From DATGIQ01 sp035295665 (GTDB lineage Bacteria; Planctomycetota; Planctomycetia; Gemmatales; Gemmataceae), in the NCBI GenBank assembly GCA_035295665.1, contig DATGIQ010000611.1, positions 1-18,281 of the forward strand: a stretch of DNA of 18,281 nt, given 5' to 3'. Below the pieces are notes generated by a model. That model saw only the letters and a list, made by a program, of their open reading frames with translations. It was not told the origin of the DNA and ran no database searches. Numbering within the stretch: the stretch's first letter is position 1; every line of letters starts with the position of its first letter. Positions 7,163 through 15,321 of this stretch are shown here, piece after piece. The position numbers and the translations under genes were made by a program.

Positions 7163-7792
7163 TCAGGCCGCCACGCCCTGGAGGTGAAAGGCCGCATTCA
7201 AGGTACTGACGGTGGCCGTCTTTCCCTCGCATACGACGACCGAAATGCCACAATTGTCCAAGCGCAGTTGCCCGGCTTGGTCCGGTTGCAAGCCCAGCAG
7301 GCCCGCCAGATAGGTTCGATTCACCAAGTGGTGACCAACCACGAGGATCGCTTGGCCAGCGTGGCGCGTCAGTAGCTCCTCCAGGGCCAACTGAACGCGC
7401 CGTTCCACCGCGGCGAACGACTCCCCGCCTGGAAAGCCATGCACCGAAGGATTTTCGATGAAGCGCTGATATGCTTCGGCGTCGCGGCCGCGGATGGTCT
7501 GCCAATCGAGTCCTTCCCAGCGGCCAACGTCGCACTCGGTCAGGTTTTGAAGTGGAATGGGAGATAGCCCATGCGGAGCCGCCACGATAGCGGCGGTTTG
7601 CATGGCCCGACGCAGTGGACTGGAGTAGCAGGATTCGATGGGCCGAATCGCCAGGAAATCGCGGGTCGCTTCGGCCTGGCGAACGCCCAGCGGAGCCAAG
7701 GACGGATCGGTTCTACGACCGTGCAGGACGGGCGGCCGGACCAGGTTGGCTTCCGTGACTCCGTGACGAATCAAGTACAAGACCGTCTTCAT
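7163..7792 (-). CDS. Histidine phosphatase (phosphoglycerate mutase/CobC-like)
   Basis: A 209-residue member of the histidine phosphatase superfamily, branch 1. The catalytic RHG is at residues 9-11 (phospho-accepting His10), with Arg61 in SSPLRRAMQT, Glu86 in ECDVGRWEG and the second His154 in VVGHHLVNR, so the active site is complete. A GGAGG site sits 6 nt before the ATG. The substrate cannot be read from the sequence: the options are phosphoglycerate mutase-like activity, a broad phosphatase, or alpha-ribazole phosphatase (CobC). The presence of cobU in the same minus-strand run makes CobC conceivable but unproven. Its first 80 nt overlap the 3' end of pdxA in another frame, implying translational coupling. 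Confidence 0.9.
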   Translation of the reverse strand: MKTVLYLIRHGVTEANLVRPPVLHGRRTDPSLAPLGVRQAEATRDFLAIRPIESCYSSPLRRAMQTAAIVAAPHGLSPIPLQNLTECDVGRWEGLDWQTIRGRDAEAYQRFIENPSVHGFPGGESFAAVERRVQLALEELLTRHAGQAILVVGHHLVNRTYLAGLLGLQPDQAGQLRLDNCGISVVVCEGKTATVSTLNAAFHLQGVAA

Positions 7793-8816
7793 GTGCTGCC
7801 TCCATGCGGCACAAGGACTGGTGAGGATAACCGCTGGCCGCGAGCTTTGCCGCCACGCGGGCTGCTTCCACTAAGCTGGTCGGGTCAGCCATGCCGCGGC
7901 CTGCGATGTCATAGGCAGTTCCGTGTGCGACGCTGGTCCGTAGCAACGGCAAACCGACGCTGATATTAACGGCCCGCATGCCTGCCAGCAACTTCAAGGC
8001 GATATGCCCCTGATCGTGATACATGGCCACGATACCATCAAACTCCCCGCTACGGGCACGCACAAACAACGTGTCGCTGGGGAAAGGACCGGCGGCCTCG
8101 ATCCCGTCGGCCCGCGCCCTGGCCACCGCCGGCTGGATCCACATCGCTTCTTCATCGCCAAACAGTCCGCCGTCGCTGGCATGGGGATTCAAGGCGGCCA
8201 CGCCGATCCGCGGCTTCCGGCCGAGCAAGTGGAGCAGGACGCCATGGAGCAAATGAATCTTCTCGTGAATTGCCTCCTGGGACAAGCGGGCAAAAACGTC
8301 GCGGAGAGCCACGTGCAGCGTCACATGGATTACCCCGAGGCCATCGCCATACAGCATCATCGCAAAGCGGCGCGTTCCGGTGCGCTCGGCCAAAATCTCC
8401 GTGTGTCCCGGATACAGCAGCCCAGCCGCGCGCAGCCCTTCTTTGTGCAGGGGCGCGGTGACAATCCCGGCCGCCGCGCCGGCCTGTGTGAGATCGATGG
8501 CAGTGCACAGCCAGTCGTAAGCCGCTCTCCCCGCCGCCGCACTAACGCGGCCGGGGATAATTTGGCTCAGGTCCTCCTTACTTCCTTGCAGGCAAAGAAT
8601 GTGGTCGTCATGCGGTTGAGCTTCCTGGGGGTCCTGGACCGCGTCGATTCGGGCACGGAGCGCAAGCAAATCTTGGGCCCAGCGGAGACGGTCCACATCT
8701 CCCACCACGATGGGCGCGCACACGGCGTTCAATTGTGGCCAAGCCCGGACGATGATTTCCGGCCCGATCCCGGCTGCATCTCCCATGGTGATCAGCAAAC
8801 GCGGACGGTTCAACAT
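7713..8816 (-). CDS. pdxA: 4-hydroxythreonine-4-phosphate dehydrogenase family (PdxA)
   Basis: The PdxA family carries out NAD-dependent oxidation/decarboxylation of 4-phosphohydroxy-L-threonine in vitamin B6 synthesis; related PdxA2 enzymes act on 4-phospho-threonate or -erythronate. The start at 8816 (MLNRPRLLITMGD) is chosen by fit to the family N-terminus; a GAGGT site is close (2-3 nt), and an in-frame ATG exists at 8858. Landmarks are GDAAGIGPE (12-20, with the usual Pro of GDPAG replaced by Ala), TAPLHKEG, PGHTE, and metal ligands His168, His212 (NPHASDGG) and His267 (YHDQGHIALK), then the conserved VNISVGLP and AHGTAYDIAG segments. The core ends near residue 327; a further 40 residues look like read-through, the last 80 nt overlapping the phosphatase gene. 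It lies downstream of holA. Confidence 0.9.
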   Translation of the reverse strand: MLNRPRLLITMGDAAGIGPEIIVRAWPQLNAVCAPIVVGDVDRLRWAQDLLALRARIDAVQDPQEAQPHDDHILCLQGSKEDLSQIIPGRVSAAAGRAAYDWLCTAIDLTQAGAAAGIVTAPLHKEGLRAAGLLYPGHTEILAERTGTRRFAMMLYGDGLGVIHVTLHVALRDVFARLSQEAIHEKIHLLHGVLLHLLGRKPRIGVAALNPHASDGGLFGDEEAMWIQPAVARARADGIEAAGPFPSDTLFVRARSGEFDGIVAMYHDQGHIALKLLAGMRAVNISVGLPLLRTSVAHGTAYDIAGRGMADPTSLVEAARVAAKLAASGYPHQSLCRMEAAHEDGLVLDSSRSHGSQPGPAARPARS

Positions 8817-8902
8817 GACCTCGAGCACCGTGAATACGCGCTGATGAGTTCCCCACATTCATTGTAGGGGATCGGTCCCGGCGTGAGGCAACCATAGCCG
8901 AA

Positions 8903-8910
8903 GGGGGGGG
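8903..8910. repeat. G8 homopolymer between holA and pdxA
   Basis: Eight consecutive G (C8 on the coding strand) lie in the gap after the holA stop codon. Such tracts slip in replication and could alter spacing of pdxA expression signals, or simply be a sequencing-sensitive site. Confidence 0.8.
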
Positions 8911-8930
8911 TCTCGAACAAGAGCGCATCG

Positions 8931-9968
8931 CTAACCGATTGGGCGATGAGATGAAGTAGTTTCTCCGCGGGCAGACTTGTGCGCCAATCGAATGACCAAT
9001 CGCTCCAGCACGGTCCGGGGTGGCAATTGGCTCGCGCCTTTTAATCCGAGATCTGTTTCCAGCAGCCAATCATGCAGCCGGTCGATCCGCTGGCGGCCCA
9101 GATGACGGAGTTGCTCGGCACCGCTGCGGTGTGCGAAAGGCGGCACGCCGGCTCGACTCAGCGCAGCATCCAAGGATTGCCCTTGCTGGTTCCAACGCGC
9201 CGCCTGTGCCAGCCGGCGGAGCTGCATGCTGAAGGCGCCCAACACGCGCAGCGGCTCTTCGCCCTGTTCGAACAAGCGGCCGAGGATGGTCAATGCCTCC
9301 GCCGAGTTGCCCGTGCCAATCGCGTCGAATATTTTCCACATATTCTCCGTCCGGCTATTTCCCACCAACTTGTCGACATCGATTGTCTCGATTCGCGTCT
9401 TGCCGCCGACGTAGACAGCGAGCTTACCCAGTTCCTGGTCGAGCAAGCCCATCTCGCTGCCAATCAGATCAACCAAAAGCTTGGCCGCCTCGGCGACAAG
9501 CTGCTTGCCGTGGTGAGCCGCGGCCCATTCGACGCACCAGGCCGCCAGCCGGTGCGCGGCGGGAGTTTTGCACACAATCGTGGCATCGCCTTCGAGCAGT
9601 TTTGCCAAGCGCGTGGTACCCGGCCAACTCTTCACCTCCAGCACGAGGACGCCGGTTGGAGCTGGTTTGGCGACGTACTTTTCCAAGTGGGCACGGCATT
9701 GAGAGACGAACGGATCTGCGTTCTCCACGACCACCAGCCGGCAGGGCGTAAGGAACGGAAGGGTTTCCAGTTCATCCCGGACCCCGGCCAACGTTGCCTT
9801 ATCGCCACTGTGGATCGACAGCCCAAAGGCAGTGTCCCCCTCGCCGAGCACGACCCCCCGCAAGGCTGCTAGCACCTGTCGCTTGAGGAACTCTTCATCC
9901 CCGTGCACTACGTAGACCGGGAGGGGCTTCCGGCGATCGACATGTTTGAGAAACGCCAGACTATCCAT
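8931..9968 (-). CDS. holA: DNA polymerase III delta subunit
   Basis: A 345-residue clamp-loader delta subunit, the wrench that opens the beta sliding clamp and loads it on DNA with gamma/tau and delta prime. The N-terminal segment YVVHGDEEFLKRQVLAAL (about 18-35) is the delta version of the ATPase fold; as is normal for delta, no Walker A lysine motif is present. ETLPFLTPCRLVVVENAD, the Leu-rich region around LIGSEMGLLDQELGKLAVY and the C-terminal collar segment beginning TENMWKIFDAIGTGNSAEAL are all characteristic. The length matches the family. The ribosome site before the ATG at 9968 is weak. It follows the secreted Ig-like gene with a 77-nt gap and precedes pdxA. It is presumably essential. 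Confidence 0.9.
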   Translation of the reverse strand: MDSLAFLKHVDRRKPLPVYVVHGDEEFLKRQVLAALRGVVLGEGDTAFGLSIHSGDKATLAGVRDELETLPFLTPCRLVVVENADPFVSQCRAHLEKYVAKPAPTGVLVLEVKSWPGTTRLAKLLEGDATIVCKTPAAHRLAAWCVEWAAAHHGKQLVAEAAKLLVDLIGSEMGLLDQELGKLAVYVGGKTRIETIDVDKLVGNSRTENMWKIFDAIGTGNSAEALTILGRLFEQGEEPLRVLGAFSMQLRRLAQAARWNQQGQSLDAALSRAGVPPFAHRSGAEQLRHLGRQRIDRLHDWLLETDLGLKGASQLPPRTVLERLVIRLAHKSARGETTSSHRPIG

Positions 9969-10045
9969 CGGAAATCGGGGAATCCTCGACCCATCGCGAG
10001 TTGAGCTGGAACAGGATCATCATAGCAGATTTGTTGGTGGCGGAG

Positions 10046-11458
10046 TTAACGCTCTTTGTTCGGCGGCGTTGCGTCCCGGTTGGCGGCCGGCTCGACGCCA
10101 AGGATGACGCCCTTTGGCTGATGCAGATCGACGATGGCGGGCTCGGCGGTGTCCAGAACGCCCACGTTGCCGGCAAGGTCGGTGGCTTCGACGCGGACGA
10201 AAAAGCGGTACGGTACGCCGGCGGGAATCTGCCACCGGTACTGCCCCGTGTTCTCCACGTTGGCAGCGATTTGCGTCCAGGGCCCCGGAAGTTCCTTGGC
10301 ATAGGAAAGGGTGATCGGTTCGCGGCCGAAATTCCTATCGGTCGCCTTCCAGGTAATCGTGAGCCAGCCGGAATCGGACCCGCGGCCGACATCCGCCTTG
10401 ACCCAGTGGACAATCGGTTTGGTCAGATCGACTTCGACCCAAAGCTGGGGTGCATCGCCGTTGCGTGGCTCCCGCTCACGCAAACCCACGCCGCTACGAA
10501 CAATCAGCGAAAAGCCGTAGAGCCCTTCGTCACTCGCTTCGAACGTGTAGGGCGGCTTGCGCCCGGGATCCTCGCTGTATTTCTGCCAAGTCTTGCCATC
10601 GCGGGTGAACCATAATTCCACGGCCTGGACACCCGACGGACCTTCATCTTTGATCTCGTAATTCAGACTGATCCGTTTGCTGTTGACCCAACGCTTGCCG
10701 GGCATGGTGCGGCTGCCGAGCCCTCCTGGATCTTGTTCAGGAGCAGCGTTGGCGCCCCTGGCTCCGGCCGCCCCCGGCGTCACACGAATCGTCATCTCGC
10801 CTTCATTCTTCGCCAGATCCCGAACCCGCAGCCTGACATCCACGGGCCCGCTGACAGACGGACTCCACGAGCGCTGACCGCTTGCTACCGGCTCAACAGA
10901 AAGCGGTATCCATTCGCCGCCGCCCGGTACGTGGTATTCCAGAACAAAACTGGACAGATCCAGGTGGTCCTCGCGAATGTCCCATTCGACACTGACCATC
11001 CCTTCGCGTGCCGATGCGGCCCGAAGCATGACGACGGGAAGCTGGGTATCCACGTACACTTCCAGCTGTGGCCGGATCCCTTGCACGGTCGTGGGATTAG
11101 CCCTCCCGGCGTAATCCACGGTCCGGACAGCAAAGCCGTAAAGGCCGTCGTGATCCGCCCGGAAGTTGAAGCCATGTCGCTCGGGAGGCACGGCATCTTT
11201 CTTCTGCCAAGTTTGACCCTGGTCTTCCGACACGTAAAGCTGGACTTCTTGGAGCCGACGGTCGCCGCCATCTGTTTCGAAGGGAATCCGGAAGGTGGGC
11301 TGGCGGGTGTAGATGATTCGGTTTGCCCCGGGCTGGCCATGCGCGGTGCCGGCCGCCAGCAGGATCATGCCAGTCACGACGATGGTCCACATCCCGGGGA
11401 AGCGGAGGCAAACGCCCTTTCGCATTGTCCGGTTCTTCTCATTTGGGCGCACGTCCAT
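10046..11458 (-). CDS. Secreted protein with two duplicated Ig/fibronectin-like units
   Basis: A 470-residue exported protein of unknown function. The ATG at 11458 has GGAGG 10 nt upstream and lies just past the cobU stop codon; an alternative ATG is at 11425. The N-terminus has basic residues, then the hydrophobic stretch MWTIVVTGMILLAAGTAHGQ (about residues 23-42), with a likely cleavage after AHG. Two homologous halves follow (about 47-226 and 256-437). Each contains a strand pattern with ..VQLYVSEDQGQTWQK / ..VELWFTRDGKTWQK, then DGLYGFAVRTVDYAGR / EGLYGFSLIVRSGVG, a D-T/L-x-x-P-x-V hinge, and an RVRDLAKNEG / RVEATDLAGN ending. Such beta-sandwich units suggest a cell-surface or periplasmic binding role. 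A Gly/Ala/Pro-rich linker (about 228-255) joins them. It sits between cobU and holA. Confidence 0.82.
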   Translation of the reverse strand: MDVRPNEKNRTMRKGVCLRFPGMWTIVVTGMILLAAGTAHGQPGANRIIYTRQPTFRIPFETDGGDRRLQEVQLYVSEDQGQTWQKKDAVPPERHGFNFRADHDGLYGFAVRTVDYAGRANPTTVQGIRPQLEVYVDTQLPVVMLRAASAREGMVSVEWDIREDHLDLSSFVLEYHVPGGGEWIPLSVEPVASGQRSWSPSVSGPVDVRLRVRDLAKNEGEMTIRVTPGAAGARGANAAPEQDPGGLGSRTMPGKRWVNSKRISLNYEIKDEGPSGVQAVELWFTRDGKTWQKYSEDPGRKPPYTFEASDEGLYGFSLIVRSGVGLREREPRNGDAPQLWVEVDLTKPIVHWVKADVGRGSDSGWLTITWKATDRNFGREPITLSYAKELPGPWTQIAANVENTGQYRWQIPAGVPYRFFVRVEATDLAGNVGVLDTAEPAIVDLHQPKGVILGVEPAANRDATPPNKER

Positions 11459-11480
11459 GACGGAATTGCCTCCGATGCAT

Positions 11481-12011
11481 TCATTTGATGCGAACCGGGA
11501 TGCCGGCCACACAAAGGTGGACCTCCGCAGCAGCAGCCGCCAACCGCTGGTTTGCCTCCCCCAGCAAGTCCCCAAACCGCCGAGCCAGCGCTTGAACGGG
11601 GATAATGCCAGACCCAACTTCACTGCTCACCACGATGACTCGTCCCCCAACGGTCGAGGCAGCCTCGATCACGGCATCCACTTCGGCCAGAACCTCCGCA
11701 TCCGACACGCCCGGGTTGGCGGCCAGCAGCCGGTTACTGATCCACAGTGTCAGACATTCCAGCAGGACACATCCGGCGGTGCCATGAGAGCGGATTGCGT
11801 CGACAATGTACCGGGGCTCTTCGACGCATTGCCAGGTGGGCCGGCATTCGAGTCTGCGTTGGCGGTGTCTGGCAATTCGCTCGCTCATCTCCGAATCGCC
11901 GCTCTGCGCCGTCGCCAGGTAGGTGACAGGCGGACTCGTATGAGCCAACTCCTCGGCGAAGCGGCTCTTGCCGGAGCGCATGCCTCCCAGGACCAGCGTC
12001 AACTGCGCCAT
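11481..12011 (-). CDS. cobU: Adenosylcobinamide kinase / adenosylcobinamide-phosphate guanylyltransferase
   Basis: A 176-residue bifunctional enzyme of the late cobalamin pathway: it phosphorylates adenosylcobinamide, then transfers GMP to give AdoCbi-GDP for nucleotide-loop assembly. The P-loop GGMRSGKS is at 9-16. RHRQRR contains His49, the likely guanylylated histidine. LLECLTLWISN, VVSSEVGSGIIP and FGDLLGEANQRLA match the family signatures in order. Length and a GGAGG site before the ATG support the start. No other cobalamin synthesis gene is adjacent, unlike typical cobUSTC clusters; the histidine phosphatase four genes further downstream is the only candidate partner. The gap to the downstream Ig-like gene is 22 nt, so the two are probably cotranscribed. 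Confidence 0.95.
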   Translation of the reverse strand: MAQLTLVLGGMRSGKSRFAEELAHTSPPVTYLATAQSGDSEMSERIARHRQRRLECRPTWQCVEEPRYIVDAIRSHGTAGCVLLECLTLWISNRLLAANPGVSDAEVLAEVDAVIEAASTVGGRVIVVSSEVGSGIIPVQALARRFGDLLGEANQRLAAAAAEVHLCVAGIPVRIK

Positions 12012-12200
12012 AGAACCTCCACGGCCTGGCCGATCCTGTTCAAGTTATCGTCCGGCAAAGTAGAGAAGCTTGAAGGAATCCGTAAACAAGGAAGGGAAGG
12101 GTGTGGTGGCAGCGTCGGTCTTTGCCGTTTCGTGGCGGCTCGGTTATCGCGTACGAGAATTGGGCCGGTGCGCATGCATTCTACGACGCCAGTCGCCTCA

Positions 12201-13364
12201 TCATGCTTTTCCCAGCCTCAGCTGCGGACCAGCCATCCGGCCGCGCAACCGCCCGAAGACGTCCCGTACCGTGGCCGAAGGCACGAAGGCAAGGACCAAC
12301 GTCAGCATCATGAGGCTGAACGTTACCAGGCCCATGAAGATCGCGATCCCGGTGTGCAGGAGCACAGCGGCAACGAGCATCGTCCAGCACAGGCGGCGAT
12401 TCCACACCAGGAATGCGAAGCCGATCTCAAACACTAACGTGAAATAGGAACCGCCCGTCATTACGAGTTCCCAAAGCCAGCGGTGCTGACTGAGGAAGCG
12501 CAGGAATTCCATATAAATGCGGTACGGCATCGGTGAGAATTCGTAGTTGGCCATGGTGCCCCAGACGGCCACACCGCTCCACCACGCCGGGCCTTGGAGC
12601 TTCGAAAGCCCCGAGGCGGCGTAAATAATGCAAACGTGGATCTGGAGGAGGCGCAAGGCCACGTTGGCCGAGATGGAGAACGGCGGGTGCAGGAACTCTG
12701 GTGGCGGCAGGTGTTCGCGAAGGGCGTACCGAGTGGCCCGGCGGCAGGCGAGCAGCCGGTCGACGGAAAGTGCCGCCCCGCTCGGACCAATCATGAGGTA
12801 GAGGACAACCACGATCATGATCGTGTCCATGCCGAACAGGGAAGTGGGTGCACGCTGGATGTAGCAGAGCAATCCCAACCAGGTTAGAACCGATACGACC
12901 CGGGTGCAGAAGCCGATCGTGAAGAGGAGCATGATCGTCAGGATGGTGCCATGGACAACCCACATCCACGTGGGATCAGTCACATGGTAATAAATCGACC
13001 AAAGCGGTTGGCCATAGGCCATCACCTGGCTGGGGTGAACCGTCCAACGGTCGATAAACGCCTGCTCCTGGGGGTTGCTCGCCGGGATCGGCGAAAGCGG
13101 TTCCCAGCCCGTTGGCGGGCCCACCCACGGGACATGCTTGCGCGATTCGTTGATTTGCTCGAGGCTCAGCCAGGCGTCTTTCCCGAAAAACGTCTGGAGG
13201 TCATAGCTGTAGGCCAGATGAACGTAAAGCACAACCAGGCCGCAACAGATGCGGATCAGCCCCAGGATCGTCGGATCGCCAGGCGTAAACCAAAAGCGAT
13301 CCCACGCTCGAATCATCCGATTCCCGAGACCAGTTAGTGAATTCTCGTTAGGAATGGCGGACAT
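12201..13364 (-). CDS. HTTM-domain multi-pass membrane protein
   Basis: A 387-residue integral membrane protein of the HTTM (horizontally transferred transmembrane) group, related to vitamin K-dependent gamma-carboxylase. The first helix is near 32-53 (ILGLIRICCGLVVLYVHLAY); others lie near 134-152, 155-170, 180-195, 235-250, 300-322 and 326-362. The diagnostic block LRLLQIHVCIIYAASGLSK (about 238-256), followed by LQGPAWWSG, is typical of planctomycete HTTM proteins. No soluble carboxylase lumenal domain is attached, so gamma-carboxylation activity is not implied. GAGG lies 5 nt before the ATG. It follows the larger membrane protein gene with an 18-nt gap, and the two very probably form one complex or pathway. 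The 189-nt gap to cobU shows no clear promoter. Confidence 0.85.
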   Translation of the reverse strand: MSAIPNENSLTGLGNRMIRAWDRFWFTPGDPTILGLIRICCGLVVLYVHLAYSYDLQTFFGKDAWLSLEQINESRKHVPWVGPPTGWEPLSPIPASNPQEQAFIDRWTVHPSQVMAYGQPLWSIYYHVTDPTWMWVVHGTILTIMLLFTIGFCTRVVSVLTWLGLLCYIQRAPTSLFGMDTIMIVVVLYLMIGPSGAALSVDRLLACRRATRYALREHLPPPEFLHPPFSISANVALRLLQIHVCIIYAASGLSKLQGPAWWSGVAVWGTMANYEFSPMPYRIYMEFLRFLSQHRWLWELVMTGGSYFTLVFEIGFAFLVWNRRLCWTMLVAAVLLHTGIAIFMGLVTFSLMMLTLVLAFVPSATVRDVFGRLRGRMAGPQLRLGKA

Positions 13365-13382
13365 GGGGCCTCTTCTCCAAGC

Positions 13383-14630
13383 TCAGCGGTGAAGGCTGGC
13401 TGCGGCTGGATCGAGCAGGGTGTTCTTGCGCTGCGCTGGACCAGGCTCGCCAGGCACGAAGTTCGGAGGAACATGGGGCGTGCTTTCTGTGGGCAGCTCG
13501 GCGTGTACCTCCAGCAAGTCGAGGAGCTGGAGTGGTCGTCCCTCGTCCGGTTGGTAAACGGGCAGCTTTCCCTCACGGAAGGCCTTTGGGTCTGTCGTCT
13601 TGATGATTGGGATGAGCCAGTACAGGTAAGGATCGTCCTTATCTTTCAGTTGGCCATCCGCGGTGAATTCCCCCTGGAAATACGGGTAGTAGAAATTCTT
13701 CTCCGTCGGATCGATCCCCTCGGCAATTTCCTTCGGAGTGGGCAGATTGTGCACCACGCGATATACCTTTACCCCGCTCACGGTTTTCCCAGTCTGGCGA
13801 GCCTTGAAATGGGCCACATACCGAGCATAGTTCTTCAGCATTTCTTTGGAGAACGGATTGGGTTCCCGGCGCTGCATGTTCAGATCCAAGGTGGGCGGGT
13901 AGAGAGGAATGCCATCGCGTTCAAACGCGGCCAATCGCCTCCGCCGAATTTCCTCTGGAATGGGCGCGATCTGAAGCAGCTGATTGGTGCTTTCCGCTAG
14001 CGACAAGCGCCGCTGGTATTCCTGGGCCAGCGGGTTCTCGGCGCGGTCCGGAATTTTATACCACTCCGTACTGCCGTCGTCGTAACGCACATAGAACCAG
14101 ACCAAAATCCCAGGACCAGGCTCCGGGGAGTAAAAGTGGTACGCGTTATTGAGGTACATGAATTGCAGATAGGGCCGGTACAGGTAGGTCCATGCCCAGT
14201 TCATGAGGGCGGGGGTCGGTGGGACGGAAGAAACGGCGCTCAGGATGCCCACAAAGTGGAGCACGATCATCACGCTCACAATTACGCGCTGGATGGCGCG
14301 TGGCAAGAGTACAACGACGGCCGCAAAGCCAGCCACCGCCGAGAGTACGCCCACCATCAGCTGGGCAGAATCCCACGCCTGAAATGCCCACCAGCCAAGG
14401 AACCCTGAGACAGCAGCCAAACCGAGGACCGCCGCCGAGCCTGGCCGCATGGCCACCGCGGCACCAGTTGCCACCAGTCCGGGCAAGAGCAAGGGCAATG
14501 CGGGAGTGGCAAACGCCTTGAACCACACGCCGGAGGCCAAGTTGGCGGCCATGCCTCCGAATAGGAGGAACCAACAAAGGCGAAACCGCCTGCTCCGGCC
14601 ATCAACGTTCTCAAATTCGACACGACCCAT
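13383..14630 (-). CDS. Conserved membrane protein paired with HTTM gene
   Basis: A 415-residue protein of unknown function. The ATG at 14630 (MGRVEFEN) is preferred over the in-frame GTG at 14642 because GAGAGG lies just before it. About five hydrophobic helices occupy the N-terminal 135 residues (roughly 18-36, 43-60, 66-84, 91-109 and 115-134). Then comes a soluble, probably extracytoplasmic, part opening with YRPYLQFMYLNNAYHFYSPE, a recognisable conserved segment in planctomycete proteins located next to HTTM genes. The soluble region is rich in aromatic and charged residues (FYYPYFQGEF, DDPYLYWLIP) and ends in a Pro-rich tail. No catalytic motif was recognised. It is the first gene of the long minus-strand run; its promoter should lie in 14631-15000. 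Confidence 0.82.
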   Translation of the reverse strand: MGRVEFENVDGRSRRFRLCWFLLFGGMAANLASGVWFKAFATPALPLLLPGLVATGAAVAMRPGSAAVLGLAAVSGFLGWWAFQAWDSAQLMVGVLSAVAGFAAVVVLLPRAIQRVIVSVMIVLHFVGILSAVSSVPPTPALMNWAWTYLYRPYLQFMYLNNAYHFYSPEPGPGILVWFYVRYDDGSTEWYKIPDRAENPLAQEYQRRLSLAESTNQLLQIAPIPEEIRRRRLAAFERDGIPLYPPTLDLNMQRREPNPFSKEMLKNYARYVAHFKARQTGKTVSGVKVYRVVHNLPTPKEIAEGIDPTEKNFYYPYFQGEFTADGQLKDKDDPYLYWLIPIIKTTDPKAFREGKLPVYQPDEGRPLQLLDLLEVHAELPTESTPHVPPNFVPGEPGPAQRKNTLLDPAAASLHR

Positions 14631-15019
14631 ATGTCCTCTCACCTCGACCAGCGCCCGGCATGCGTAGAATTGGCCTCCTCTCTTTCAGGATAGCCAATCG
14701 AGCCCGGCAAGCTAAGGCCGATCCAACCAAACGGCAAGGCCGCTGCGTTCCTATGGAAAAGAACGCCGACCTGAGCAAACCTTGCGCGCGGCACGGAAGG
14801 TGCATACTTTCCCGTCCTGGTTGCCCTACCCAAAGTAAGTAATCCGCCGATTCATTCTGATTTCCCAGCAGGCTCAACCAGGGCGGTATCCTCGCAATGC
14901 GTTCAGCAACCTTCCATGTTCCGCTGGCGACCGATTGCGGGTTGAATCAGCAAATTCGACAGAGCAGGCAGAATCGCCGCCACGATCCTCCTAATTCCCT
15001 CATTCGTCCTAGACTACTA

Positions 15020-15048
15020 TTGACTCTTCAGTTCTCCATCTTTACTAT
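15020..15048 (+). promoter_or_regulatory. Candidate sigma-70-type promoter for the CHGG-repeat gene
   Basis: TTGACT (15020-15025) is followed after exactly 17 nt by TACTAT (15043-15048), in the local AT-rich patch and oriented toward the repeat gene. It matches consensus at 5/6 and 4/6 positions. It would give a 5' leader of about 275 nt. Confidence 0.4.
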
Positions 15049-15315
15049 CCTTCTGAAACAGCATTTGTCTGCACAAAAAACGGCACGACGTAGTGCTTTT
15101 TGGAGCGCTGCGAGCGCATGGATTACGGATTGCTCTATTCCGCGCAATACGATGCTTGATTCCTTCTTGCGATTCCTAGGGCCGGTGAGTCGTGCCCTGG
15201 ATGTCCAGTTCAAGAGCTCTTCGAGTCCCCAGCGTACGGCATAGCAAGGAGACGATTGGCTCCGGGCGACGGAGATGTTTTTACAGACGTGGGTTGGTTT
15301 CCCTTCTTAGTCCGC

Positions 15316-15321
15316 AGGAGG
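15316..15321 (+). promoter_or_regulatory. Strong ribosome binding site fixing the CHGG-repeat start
   Basis: AGGAGG lies 8 nt before the ATG at 15330. The frame is open 46 codons further upstream, and this site decides the start. Confidence 0.85.

Noticed and set aside
8004..9872. Long plus-strand open frames over pdxA and holA (8004-8867, 9072-9872)
   Set aside because: They mirror two well-recognised minus-strand genes, lack ribosome sites and have compositions typical of shadow frames.
10733..12437. Plus-strand open frames of 251 and 374 codons over the Ig-like gene and cobU
   Set aside because: The cobU motifs fix the coding strand as minus; these frames are rich in Arg, His and Pro with no domain pattern.
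14897..15244. Possible 115-codon gene upstream of the repeat gene
   Set aside because: There is no ribosome site or recognisable domain, it crosses the candidate promoter, and its amino-acid composition is unlike the neighbours.
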